From assembly GCA_013816485.1 (NCBI GenBank), contig JACDEI010000011.1:1-64000 (forward strand): DNA of 64,000 nt. The letters run 5' to 3'. Positions 18,099-26,427 of this stretch are shown here, piece after piece. Every line of letters begins with the position of its first letter. The first letter of the stretch is position 1. The notes below the pieces were generated by a model. It did not search any database, was not told the origin of the DNA, and saw only the letters and a program-made list of their open reading frames with translations. Source of the stretch: Planctomycetota bacterium (GTDB lineage Bacteria; Planctomycetota; UBA11346). Made by a program: the position numbers and the translations under genes.

Positions 18099-19109
18099 AT
18101 GAAGGTCGCCATCGTCGGCGCCACTGGCGCTGTGGGCGTCGAGTTCCTCCAGGTGCTCGAACGCCGCAATTTCCCCGTCACTGAACTGGTCCTGCTGGCG
18201 TCCAAACGCAGCGCGGGCACCACCATGGAGTTCAAGGGCAAGAAATACACGGTGACTGAGCTGACCAAGGATTCCTTCACCGGCTGCCAGCTCGCGCTGT
18301 TCAGCGCCGGTGCCTCGATCTCACGCGCCTTCCGCGAAGCCTGCGTCAACGCCGGCTGCCTGATGGTCGACAACTCCAGCGCCTTCCGCATGGAAGACGG
18401 CGTGCCGCTGGTCGTGCCCGAGATCAATCCCGCCGAGGCCAAGAAGGCGCTGCAGAAAAACGGCGGCAAGGGTGTCATCGCCAATCCCAACTGCACCACC
18501 ATCATCGCACTGATGGCGCTCGCTCCGCTGCACCGCGAAGCCGGCATCAAGCGCCTGGTCGCGGCGACCTATCAGGCCGCTTCGGGCGCTGGTCACGCGG
18601 CGATGGAGGAACTGAAGGACTCGACGCGCGCCTGGCTCGACGGCAAGGAGTACACGCCGAAGGTCCTGCCGCACCCGTACGCCTTCAACCTGTTCCCGCA
18701 CAACTCGGCGATGGGCGACAACGGCTACTGCGAGGAGGAGACCAAGCTGCTCAAGGAGAGCAAAAAAATCCTTGGCGACGACAGCCTGAAGATCACCGGT
18801 ACCTGCGTACGCGTCCCCGTGCTGCGCACGCACGCCGAGGCGCTCAACGTTGAGTTCAAGAAACCGCTCACCGTCGAGCGTGCCTACGAGATCCTGAACA
18901 AGGCTCCCGGCGTCACCGTGCTGGAAGACCGCGCCAAGAACCGCTGGGCCATGCCCATCGATGTCGCCGGCAAGGACAACGTCCACGTCGGCCGCATCCG
19001 CAAAGATCTGTCGCAGGACAACACCCTGGAACTGTGGGTGGTCGGCGACCAGTTGCTCAAAGGCGCGGCGCTGAATGCGGTGCAGTGCGCTGAGGTCGCG
19101 TTCAAGTAA
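18099..19109 (+). CDS. asd: aspartate-semialdehyde dehydrogenase
   Basis: 336 residues. The enzyme reduces aspartyl phosphate to aspartate semialdehyde in lysine, threonine, methionine and diaminopimelate synthesis. Motifs are VGATGAVG (NADP), SAGASIS, the catalytic Cys in IANPNCTT, the QAASGAG segment, and RVPVLRTHAEA with the catalytic His. The start at 18099 has AGGAG at 18086-18090, 8 bp upstream. The open frame begins at 18051, but the family starts at MKVAIVG. Confidence 0.95.
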   Translation: MKVAIVGATGAVGVEFLQVLERRNFPVTELVLLASKRSAGTTMEFKGKKYTVTELTKDSFTGCQLALFSAGASISRAFREACVNAGCLMVDNSSAFRMEDGVPLVVPEINPAEAKKALQKNGGKGVIANPNCTTIIALMALAPLHREAGIKRLVAATYQAASGAGHAAMEELKDSTRAWLDGKEYTPKVLPHPYAFNLFPHNSAMGDNGYCEEETKLLKESKKILGDDSLKITGTCVRVPVLRTHAEALNVEFKKPLTVERAYEILNKAPGVTVLEDRAKNRWAMPIDVAGKDNVHVGRIRKDLSQDNTLELWVVGDQLLKGAALNAVQCAEVAFK

Positions 19110-19133
19110 TCCGACGAAAGCAGGCAGCGATTA

Positions 19134-19257
19134 AACCGCAGAAGACGCCGAGGGCGCAGAGCGGAACCAGGAACAGGCAGCGCGTGAGCGCTGCCTGTTT
19201 GCGTAGGCAGATGATTTTCGAGGTCCCATCTCTGCGTCCTCGGCGCCCTCTGCGGTT
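19134..19257. repeat. palindromic intergenic repeat after asd with internal terminator-like hairpin
   Basis: Two 28-nt arms (19134-19161 and 19230-19257) are inverted copies of each other with three mismatches. The sequence type is accgcagag...cgcagag. Between them lies a perfect 12-bp stem with a GTGA loop (19172-19199) followed by TTT, which could terminate asd. The outer arms look like a dispersed REP/MITE-like family rather than a simple terminator. Confidence 0.75.
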
Positions 19258-19322
19258 GGTAGAGCTGTCGGCAGTTGACCCTCGTTCGCGGCGAAGCTAC
19301 TTCGCAGGCCGGAGATTCGCCC

Positions 19323-20333
19323 ATGCGCCGCTACGTTTTCGCCCCCGACGGTGATCGTTTCCGTCTCGACCTCCAGCAGGTGGCCGATCCGCAACCCGGC
19401 GCCGGCGAGGTACTGGTGCGGGTGAAGGCCTGCTCGCTCAACTACCGTGATCTCATCATGGTGCGCAACGAGCGGAAGCTGCCGATCAGTGGTTTGGTGC
19501 CGATTTCCGATGGGGCTGGCGAGATTGTTGCCGTCGGCGCAGGCGTGCGTGAACGCACGGTCGGTGAGCGGGTGGCGGCGGACTTTTTCCGTCGTTGGCC
19601 GCACGGTTGCTTTAGCAAGTCAGCGATGGATTCCGCCCAGGGCGGCGCGGTCGATGGCATGCTCGCGGAGTTGGTCGCATTGCCGGCTAACGCGGTCGTG
19701 CCGATCCCGGAGCACCTGTCGTTCAGTGAGGCCGCGACCCTGCCGTGTGCCGGGCTGACGGCGTGGAATGCGCTGGTGACGCGTGGCAACCTCAGTGCTG
19801 GTCAGACCGTGTTGGTGCTCGGCTCTGGCGGTGTGTCGGTGTTCGCGCTGCAGATCGCCCATGCACTCAAGGCCACGGTCATCGCCACCACCTCGACGCC
19901 GACCAAGGTCTCGAAACTCACCGCGTTGGGCGCGACCTACGTCATCGATACCCGCGCCCGGGTGGATTGGGAGGTCGCGGTCCACGAACTGACCAACAAA
20001 CGTGGCGTCGACCACGTGGTCGAAGTCGGCGGCGTCGGCTCGCTCGAACGCTCGATCAAGGCGGTGGCGCACGCCGGTCATATCGCACTCATCGGCGTGC
20101 TCGCCGGGACGCAGCCGCCGACCAACCTCTTCAGCTTAGCGCACAAGAACGTCAACGTCAGCGGCATCTACGTCGGCTCGGCCGAACACTTCGCAGCGAT
20201 GAACCGCTTCCTGAGCGCGCACAAAATCAAGCCCATCGTTGATCGCGAGTTCGGTTTCGTGGATGCGGCGAAAGCCTACGACCACCTCGCGAGCGGCACA
20301 CATATGGGCAAGGTGGTCATCACCATTCCGTGA
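19323..20333 (+). CDS. zinc-independent alcohol dehydrogenase/quinone oxidoreductase (MDR)
   Basis: 336 residues. Medium-chain dehydrogenase: N-terminal GroES-like domain (GEVLVRVKACSLNYRDL, ISDGAGEIVAVG) and a Rossmann half with VLVLGSGGVSVFALQ. The Cys/His zinc ligands of classical ADHs are absent (NYRDL in place of the Cys site), as in quinone oxidoreductase-like members. The C-terminus (FGFVDAAKAYDHL...GKVVITI) is typical. The substrate is unknown. The ATG at 19323 is preferred to the upstream open frame at 19275. Confidence 0.85.
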   Translation: MRRYVFAPDGDRFRLDLQQVADPQPGAGEVLVRVKACSLNYRDLIMVRNERKLPISGLVPISDGAGEIVAVGAGVRERTVGERVAADFFRRWPHGCFSKSAMDSAQGGAVDGMLAELVALPANAVVPIPEHLSFSEAATLPCAGLTAWNALVTRGNLSAGQTVLVLGSGGVSVFALQIAHALKATVIATTSTPTKVSKLTALGATYVIDTRARVDWEVAVHELTNKRGVDHVVEVGGVGSLERSIKAVAHAGHIALIGVLAGTQPPTNLFSLAHKNVNVSGIYVGSAEHFAAMNRFLSAHKIKPIVDREFGFVDAAKAYDHLASGTHMGKVVITIP

Positions 20334-20336
20334 TCG

Positions 20337-21218
20337 TCAGGCGGAGTCGGCAGGTTGCTCCATCAGCAGTTTGAAGATCGCGCTGTGATCGAGCTGGTCG
20401 CCGAGGGTATCAGCGATGGCCTGGAACTGTGCACGGGTGGCGTGCAGTAATGGCAAATCAAGGTGACTTTCATCGGCCAACGCGATGGCGGTTATCAGAT
20501 CCTTGATCTGGTTCTTCACCGTGCCGCCTGGCGTGAAATCGCCGGCGAGCATGCGCGCACCGTGCTCTTGCAGAATGCGACTGTCGGCGAAACCGCCACT
20601 GAGCGCAGTGCGCACTGCCGCAGGGTCGGCACCAGCGCGCGCGGCGAGCGTCAACGCCTCGGCGACCGCGCCGAGAGTGATGCCGACGATCACTTGGTTC
20701 GCGAGCTTGGCGATCTGTCCGGCACCGGAGGGGCCGACATGGGTCGGGCGTCCGAGCACAGACAGGATCGGCTTGGCGCGTTCGACATCGCCTGCTGCAC
20801 CTCCGACCATGATCGCCAAGGACGCCGCGGCGGCTCCCTTGGTGCCACCGCTGACTGGGGCATCCAGGTGCGCGACGCCCTGTCCGCCCAGGAGTCGGGC
20901 ATGCTCACGGGCGAATGCCGGGGCGATGGAACTGAGATCGATCATCAATGATCCGCGCCGCAGCGCCGCGGCGACACCGTGGCGCATCAGCACGTCCCCG
21001 ACCGCTGGCCCGTCGGTCAGCGAGGTCATCAGCACCTCGCTGCCGGCGGCCAGTTCAGCCGGTGAAGCCGCCCACGACGCGCCGTGGTCGAGCAACGGCT
21101 GGACCTTCTCGCGCGTGCGGTTCCACACCGTCACGGCGAAGCCGGCGCGCAGCAGGTTCGCCGCCATGCGCGAGCCCATCAGGCCGGTGCCGATCCAGCC
21201 GATGCGCGCAGTGATCAT
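20337..21218 (-). CDS. beta-hydroxyacid dehydrogenase (LtnD/GarR/HIBADH-like)
   Basis: 293 residues. NAD(P)-binding IGTGLMGSRMAANL, the substrate motif DAPVSGGTKGA, and the catalytic Lys in GQIAKLANQ define the 3-hydroxyisobutyrate dehydrogenase superfamily. Members oxidise or reduce small hydroxy acids such as tartronate semialdehyde, L-threonate or 3-hydroxyisobutyrate. The start overlaps the stop of the upstream denD gene (ATGA). Together with denD this favours a tetronate substrate (L-threonate), but the family is hard to assign by eye. Confidence 0.8.
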   Translation of the reverse strand: MITARIGWIGTGLMGSRMAANLLRAGFAVTVWNRTREKVQPLLDHGASWAASPAELAAGSEVLMTSLTDGPAVGDVLMRHGVAAALRRGSLMIDLSSIAPAFAREHARLLGGQGVAHLDAPVSGGTKGAAAASLAIMVGGAAGDVERAKPILSVLGRPTHVGPSGAGQIAKLANQVIVGITLGAVAEALTLAARAGADPAAVRTALSGGFADSRILQEHGARMLAGDFTPGGTVKNQIKDLITAIALADESHLDLPLLHATRAQFQAIADTLGDQLDHSAIFKLLMEQPADSA

Positions 21219-22198
21219 GGCGCGACCTTGCCATCCAGTTCATCCGCGACGAAGTCGGCGATGATCTGTTTCGCGCTGGTATCGGCACGGAAGCCCAGCG
21301 GGGCCGAGCGTGTGGTGGTGAAGCGCACCGGCCAGCCTTTGACGATGGTGATGATTTCCGCCTGCGGGCTGAACGACAGGCGGGCGACGGCGGCCTTGCC
21401 ACCGATTTCGCCGAGCGCACCGACCATCTCGGCGACAGTCATGGTCAGACCGGGCAGTTGGATCGCACGCGTGTGGCCGAGCGCGGCAGGAGTGAGCGAC
21501 GCCGCGTGGACGAAGCTGTCGACCACGCGCCGCACCGACAGCAGGCACACGGGCGTCTCCGGCGGCACTGGGCAGACGTAGGCGCGCCCCATCAGTGGCT
21601 CGCGCACCAGCGAACTGGCGAAGGACGACGCCGCCAGGTTTGGGGCACCTGGGCGCACCACGATGGTCGGCAGGCGCAGACTGCGGCCGTCGACGAAACC
21701 CTTGCGGCTGTAATCATCGACCAGGTGTTCGCCGACGACCTTCTGCATGCCGTAGGAAGTCTGGGGGAACAACGCGGTCTCTTCGCCGACCGCGGCGGGT
21801 AGCGGACCACCATAAACCGCGGCGGAGCTCGCCTTGATGAACAACGGTTTCCGCCCGGTCTTCCGACACGCTTCCAGCAGCGCGAGCGTGCCGTGCAGGT
21901 TGACGCCCATGCCCAGGTCGAAATCGTGTTCCGCCGCGACGCTGACCACCGCCGCGAGGTGGTAGACGACATCGGCATCCGCCACCAGCGGGCCGATCAG
22001 CGCCGGATCCGCGGCGTTGCCGGCGACGATGCGTATGCGCGGATCATTCGGCAGGCCGGTGGCGGCCACCTGATCGAGCAGAGTCAGCTTGCTGATGGGC
22101 TGTGGTCCGCTGGCTGTCGTCAGTCGGTTGTCGCTCAGCAGGCGGCGTGCGAGACGTACGCCGATGAAGCCGGCGCCGCCGGTGATGAGGATGTGCAT
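21215..22198 (-). CDS. denD: D-erythronate dehydrogenase-like NAD-dependent epimerase/dehydratase
   Basis: 327 residues from the ATG at 22198. Extended SDR with ITGGAGFIGVRLARRLL and a catalytic YGMQK. The middle part, with SSAAVYGGPLP, FPQTSYG, GRSLRLPTIVVRPG, ASSFASSLVREP and CPVPPET, closely follows the DenD family as I remember it. DenD oxidises D-erythronate to its 2-keto acid in four-carbon acid-sugar catabolism. The gene is coupled to a LtnD-like dehydrogenase, but the kinase, isomerase and aldolase/decarboxylase genes of the known pathway are not nearby. Confidence 0.78.
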   Translation of the reverse strand: MHILITGGAGFIGVRLARRLLSDNRLTTASGPQPISKLTLLDQVAATGLPNDPRIRIVAGNAADPALIGPLVADADVVYHLAAVVSVAAEHDFDLGMGVNLHGTLALLEACRKTGRKPLFIKASSAAVYGGPLPAAVGEETALFPQTSYGMQKVVGEHLVDDYSRKGFVDGRSLRLPTIVVRPGAPNLAASSFASSLVREPLMGRAYVCPVPPETPVCLLSVRRVVDSFVHAASLTPAALGHTRAIQLPGLTMTVAEMVGALGEIGGKAAVARLSFSPQAEIITIVKGWPVRFTTTRSAPLGFRADTSAKQIIADFVADELDGKVAP

Positions 22199-22294
22199 GC
22201 CTGGATGCTCCTGCGGTGCTTGGAGAGCGGGAGGGAACCCCGCGGGGTGATAAACGACCCGTGAGGTACGCGCGAAATGCCGTGAGATTGAGTA

Positions 22295-22359
22295 CCGTGG
22301 CACGGGCGTCTCGCCCGTGAGGGAGTAACCACCTCACGGGCGAGACGCCCGTGTCACGG
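22295..22359. repeat. palindromic dispersed repeat, copy 1
   Basis: Two 27-nt arms (22295-22321 and 22333-22359) are inverted copies with one mismatch; each arm itself contains cgggcgtctcgcccg, so it can fold two ways. A second copy lies at 59693-59769. It sits between denD and the phosphatase-like gene, just after the stop of the latter. Confidence 0.88.
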
Positions 22360-22368
22360 GGGAAGGCC

Positions 22369-23733
22369 TCACCCGATCAGCGACTTCACCACCTGCGGAC
22401 AGACATCGAGCATCGACCAGCGTTCCTTCGCCCAGGCCTTGTCTGAGCAGATCAGCACCGGGCCGTCCTCGGGCCGTGCGGCCGGGCGGCCGTGGCTGCC
22501 CTTGACCAGCGAGGTGTCGAGTGGCACCGGATTCATCAGGTAGCGGAAGCCGAGCTTCTTCTTCAGCAGCGCCATGCCGGCGCGGAATTTTCCGCCATTG
22601 GGATCGAAGAACAATTCACGCGGATCGTAGCCGGGCTTCTTGTGGATCTCGACACACTGGGCGAAGTCTGGCTTCAAAGCGTCGTCGAGCCAGTAATCGT
22701 AAGCGAACCACGCGCCGCTGGCACACAGCGCGACGATCTCACCTGAGCGCGCATGATCGAGGCCAAGCTCAGCCCGTTCGCGTCCGGCGTAGACCCGTTC
22801 GACACCCTCGATCTCCGCGATGATCGCTGCGGCTTCCGCCAGCGAGGCCTCATCGTGGCAATAGACGTGCGCAAGCTGATGGTCGCACACCGCAAACGCG
22901 CGACTCGCACCGGGGTCGAGCAACTCTCCGGTGGCGTTGGTCGTCACCGCCAGCAGTCCGGCGGCGCGCAACGCACGATTGATGAACACCGCGCGGTCGA
23001 CTTTTTCGATGCCGTATTCGCTCACCACCACCACCGTAGCGCCACGCGTTTTGGCGGCGTTGATGACGATGCCGGCGGCGGCGTCGAGCTCGCGTAGGTT
23101 CTGCGCCAGATGTGGACCAGTCGGACCGAACCGCTGGAGGTCGTAGTCCAGGTGCGGCAGGTAGCACATGGCCAGATCGGGTTTCACTTCGCTGTAGGCC
23201 GTGGCGAAGGCGTCGGCGATCCACTTGGTCGACGGGAACGCGGCGGTCGGCCCCCAGAACTGGAAGAGCGGAAACTCGCCGTGTTTGGCGCGCAGGGTGG
23301 TCTTCAGATCAGGCGGCCACGCATAGAAATCAGGCGCCTTGGCCCCGTTCTGGAAGTACACCGGCCGCGGCGTTACCGTGGCGGTGACATCGGTGTTCAT
23401 CGCATACCACCAGAAATGTTTCAGCACCTTGAGCTCGGGCTTCGATCGCCGCGCGATCTCCCAGCAGCTCGGCGCCTGCACCAGCTTCTGGCTCTGCCGC
23501 CACAACCACACCTCGCCCAGTTCACGGAAGTACCAACCGTTGGCGACGATACCGTGTTCCTGCGGTAGCTTGCCGGTCAGCAGCGAGGTCTGCGCCGTGG
23601 TCGTCACCGCTGGCACCACACCGGTCATCGGCGCGGCGAAACCCTCACTGGCGAGGCGTGAGAGGTTCGGCGTATCGCTGCCCAGGTGGGCAGGGGTCAG
23701 GCCGACGCAGTCGATGAGGACGAGAGGGGGCAT
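22369..23733 (-). CDS. alkaline-phosphatase-superfamily phosphodiesterase/nucleotide pyrophosphatase
   Basis: 454 residues, cytoplasmic (no signal peptide). The N-terminus LVLIDCVGLTPAHLG...TPNLSRLASEGF carries the first metal Asp. TTTAQTSLLTGKLP supplies the Thr nucleophile. Later motifs LPHLDYDLQRFG, VVSEYGIEKV and CDHQLAHVY supply the second metal site. This is a type I phosphodiesterase/nucleotide pyrophosphatase; related proteins occur in Ebo-type clusters, but no other ebo gene is visible. The substrate is unknown. The start codon follows directly after a 9-bp tandem repeat array, and no Shine-Dalgarno is visible. Confidence 0.8.
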   Translation of the reverse strand: MPPLVLIDCVGLTPAHLGSDTPNLSRLASEGFAAPMTGVVPAVTTTAQTSLLTGKLPQEHGIVANGWYFRELGEVWLWRQSQKLVQAPSCWEIARRSKPELKVLKHFWWYAMNTDVTATVTPRPVYFQNGAKAPDFYAWPPDLKTTLRAKHGEFPLFQFWGPTAAFPSTKWIADAFATAYSEVKPDLAMCYLPHLDYDLQRFGPTGPHLAQNLRELDAAAGIVINAAKTRGATVVVVSEYGIEKVDRAVFINRALRAAGLLAVTTNATGELLDPGASRAFAVCDHQLAHVYCHDEASLAEAAAIIAEIEGVERVYAGRERAELGLDHARSGEIVALCASGAWFAYDYWLDDALKPDFAQCVEIHKKPGYDPRELFFDPNGGKFRAGMALLKKKLGFRYLMNPVPLDTSLVKGSHGRPAARPEDGPVLICSDKAWAKERWSMLDVCPQVVKSLIG

Positions 23734-23739
23734 GGGGAA

Positions 23740-23874
23740 GGTCCGAAAGGTACGAAAGGTACGAAAGGTACGAAAGGTACGAAAGGTACGAACGGTACGA
23801 AGAGTCGGGAGTCAGTAGTTGGGGTCGGTTGTTAGACCGTTCGTACCCTTCGTACCGCTCGTACTCTTCGTACC
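23740..23874. repeat. inverted pair of 9-bp tandem repeat arrays
   Basis: Seven copies of a 9-bp unit (ggtacgaaa, first and last degenerate) occupy 23740-23802. About four to five inverted degenerate copies occupy 23836-23874. The two arrays could pair as a long hairpin. They fill the space between purM and the phosphatase-like gene and form the leader of the latter. Confidence 0.9.
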
Positions 23875-23881
23875 TGGACAC

Positions 23882-25111
23882 TCACCGATATTGGAACGTC
23901 CCATGCGGCGACTTCACCACCACCTCGTTGCCCGGTTCATCCCGGCTCTCGACGCGTCCGACGACCTGCGCGTCGATGTTGCAGTCGCGCGCGGCGGCAA
24001 GGCACTGGTCGATCACGTGCGAGGGCACGATCGCCTCCAGGCGGTGGCCCATGTTATAGACCGAGTACATCTCGGCCCAGCCCATGCCGGTGGCCTGCTG
24101 GATGGCGGCGAACAGCGGGGGCACCGGGAAGAGGTTGTCCTTCACGTAGCGATTGCCGTTCTTGCGGCCGCGACCGCCGAACTTGACGATCTTGCTCTGT
24201 CCACCGCCGGAGCAGTGGATCAGGCCATGCAGGTCGGTGCGCGGGATGGTCTCGATCAAGCGTTTGATGAGCGGCAAGTAGGTGCGCGTCGGCGACAGCA
24301 GCGCTTGGCCGACGGTCATGGAATCGCCAGGCAGGGGATCGGTCAGCTTATACGGCCCGCAGTAGACCAACGACTGGCGGATCTCGGGCGCATAGGTCTC
24401 CGGATATTTGCTGCGGTAATCGCCGCCGAGCAGATCGTGGCGCGCGCTGGTCAGGCCGTTCGAGCCGATACCGGAGTTAGGGCGCGTCTCCCACGCCGCC
24501 TGGCCGGTGGAGCTGAAGCCGACGATCACGTCCCCTGGGGCCATGCGTCCGGCGTCGATCACGCGATCACGCCGCAGACGTGCGATCACCGTGCTGTCGA
24601 CGATGATGGTACGCACCAGGTCACCGACATCGGCGGTTTCGCCGCCGGTCATGCGGCAGGGGATGTTGAACTTGGCGAGTTGGTCGCACACCGCCTGATA
24701 ACCGTTGACGATCGCGGCGATGACCTCGCCTGGAATGAGCTTGGCGTTGCGACCGATGGTGTTGGAAATCAGGAACGGTCCGAGCGATCCGACGCAGGCG
24801 ATGTCGTCGAGGTTCATCACCAGGCTGTCCTGGGCGATGCCCACCCAGGTCAACGCGAGTGTCGGGGCGCCGCTGGTGTCCAAGGACATCTCGCGCGAGG
24901 CGAGGTAGGCGAGGCTGGCCTTGGTGCCCGCGCCGTCCGCGTGCATGACCAGGCAGGTGTCGGCGTCACCGGTGAGGTCATCGGGCACGATCTTGCAGAA
25001 CGCCCCAGGAAAGAGGCCCTCGTCCTGGCGGGTGATAGCGTCGTGGACCTCCTGCTTGCCGGCGGACACGCCGCGGGACTGGTAACGGAGGTCGTGACGT
25101 TGCGTGTTCAT
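23882..25111 (-). CDS. purM: phosphoribosylformylglycinamidine cyclo-ligase (AIR synthase), Bacteroidota-type
   Basis: 409 residues from the ATG at 25111. It is an AIR synthase of the longer subtype I associate with Bacteroidota: YQSRGVSAGKQEVH, GLFPGAFCKIVPD, CLVMHADGAGTKASLAY, TGGETADVGDLVRTIIVDST, SGIGSNGLTSARHD, LSPTRTYLP, HCSGGGQSK, and YSVYNMGHR.E. It performs ring closure in purine synthesis using ATP. It is longer than the E. coli-type enzyme (about 345 residues). The subtype may reflect transfer or shared ancestry. Confidence 0.85.
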   Translation of the reverse strand: MNTQRHDLRYQSRGVSAGKQEVHDAITRQDEGLFPGAFCKIVPDDLTGDADTCLVMHADGAGTKASLAYLASREMSLDTSGAPTLALTWVGIAQDSLVMNLDDIACVGSLGPFLISNTIGRNAKLIPGEVIAAIVNGYQAVCDQLAKFNIPCRMTGGETADVGDLVRTIIVDSTVIARLRRDRVIDAGRMAPGDVIVGFSSTGQAAWETRPNSGIGSNGLTSARHDLLGGDYRSKYPETYAPEIRQSLVYCGPYKLTDPLPGDSMTVGQALLSPTRTYLPLIKRLIETIPRTDLHGLIHCSGGGQSKIVKFGGRGRKNGNRYVKDNLFPVPPLFAAIQQATGMGWAEMYSVYNMGHRLEAIVPSHVIDQCLAAARDCNIDAQVVGRVESRDEPGNEVVVKSPHGTFQYR

Positions 25112-25233
25112 GGCGCGCGCATGGTGGGTCGCAGGCGGAGGGTGCAAGGCAGGGGGATCGGGACTATGAGGCGTTGCAGAATGCGAACCTCTCCGCGGGT
25201 TGCGCCTCCACCTCGCTTGTCCATAGTCCGCCT

Positions 25234-26010
25234 ATGCGGGCCGCGCTGAATTTCGTCCTGTATTTCCTCGCCTTTGTCAGCGGCGGCCTGGCGTCGGCGG
25301 CGTATTGGGAACCGGCCTTCGCCACCGTGCTGAGCGACTACCTCAAGACCACCAACGGTCAGATGGTAGGCCTGTCGGTTGCCGTGCTGTTCGTCTTCTG
25401 TCCGTTCGCGGCAGTGTTGCGCTGGTACCAGGTGTGGCGGCGCTCGCGCGAAATCAGCTACACCACCGAGACCGGCCGTATCTCCGTCAACCTGATTGCC
25501 GTCGAGGAGGCCCTCACCCGTGCAATCGAGGGCGAGCCGGATGTGAAGAAGGCCACGGTGCGGGTGTTCGAGGACCGCGTGAAGCGCTCGATCATCATCG
25601 AAGCGGTGGTGACGTTGTGGGAGGTGGCCAACGTCACTGAACGCAATCGCTTCTGTCAGCGCCTACTGCGTCGGCGGTTTGCCGAACTGATGCCGGAACA
25701 GACGGTGGTACAGGTCAATCTCAACGTCCACCGCCTCAACCAACGCCGCGCGGACGATCGCCAGGCGCGGCCGCCGGTGGTCGAGACCGCCGCCGAGGCG
25801 ACGCCAGCCATCGGCAGCGGCCTCACTCTGGGGTACGAACCCAAGGAGACCTACCGCCCGAGTCCACCGCTCGGTGTCGAACTGGCGACCACCGAGGAGG
25901 ACCTCTACGTCGGCCCGACCTATCCGGTGGTGCGCGACGAGGACGACGAAGGCGGCGGCACGCAAGCTTGGACCCGTCCGGCACCCGGCAAACACAAGCG
26001 GACCACCTGA
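25234..26010 (+). CDS. AmaP-like membrane protein with an Asp23-type domain
   Basis: 258 residues from the ATG at 25234. Two N-terminal membrane helices (FVLYFLAFVSGGLASAAY and MVGLSVAVLFVFCPFAAVL) are followed by a cytoplasmic alpha/beta segment, YTTETGRISVNLIAVEEALT...EPDVKKATVRVF, that fits the DUF322/Asp23-like part of alkaline-shock membrane anchor AmaP. The C-terminal third is low-complexity and acidic. It is followed after 6 bp by a cupin gene, so the two probably form an operon. It is divergent from purM, with about 120 bp of shared promoter region. Confidence 0.7.
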   Translation: MRAALNFVLYFLAFVSGGLASAAYWEPAFATVLSDYLKTTNGQMVGLSVAVLFVFCPFAAVLRWYQVWRRSREISYTTETGRISVNLIAVEEALTRAIEGEPDVKKATVRVFEDRVKRSIIIEAVVTLWEVANVTERNRFCQRLLRRRFAELMPEQTVVQVNLNVHRLNQRRADDRQARPPVVETAAEATPAIGSGLTLGYEPKETYRPSPPLGVELATTEEDLYVGPTYPVVRDEDDEGGGTQAWTRPAPGKHKRTT

Positions 26011-26016
26011 GCATCC

Positions 26017-26394
26017 ATGCAGATCAAATCACTCGCCGCCAGCCAAGAGATCATCGCCAACGACGGCTGTCGTCTGCGCGAGTTGCTGCATCCAGACAAG
26101 GATCCGGCGCTGATCACCTATTCGTTGGCGATCGCCTGGGTTGATCCTGGGCAATCGACGCATCCGCACGCGCTGCGTCAGACCGAGGTCTACTACATCA
26201 TCCGCGGCAACGGCGTCATGCACATCGGTCAGGAGGCGCGTGAGGTCGGTCCGGGTGACGCGATCGTCATCCCGCCCGGGCACGCTCAGTGGATCGAGAA
26301 TCGCGGGCCACAGGCGCTGGAGTTCGCCGCCATCGTCAGCCCGCCGTGGCGGGCCGAGGATGATCGGCGTTTGCCGATGCCTACCCGTGGGTAA
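26017..26394 (+). CDS. small cupin-domain protein
   Basis: 125 residues forming one cupin_2 beta barrel. The first metal-binding motif is in HPHALRQTEVYYIIRG and the second in PPGHAQWIENRG, which together give the usual His/Glu ligand set. Small cupins can be isomerases, dioxygenases or sugar-binding proteins; the activity is unknown. It starts 6 bp after the AmaP-like gene and is probably translated from the same mRNA. Confidence 0.85.
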   Translation: MQIKSLAASQEIIANDGCRLRELLHPDKDPALITYSLAIAWVDPGQSTHPHALRQTEVYYIIRGNGVMHIGQEAREVGPGDAIVIPPGHAQWIENRGPQALEFAAIVSPPWRAEDDRRLPMPTRG

Positions 26395-26427
26395 GGGGCC
26401 TGCGTCCGATTGTCGGACAGCGAGAGG

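Noticed and set aside
23740..23874. Possible CRISPR array
   Set aside because: Units are 9 bp with no spacers and are inverted relative to each other; no cas genes are nearby.
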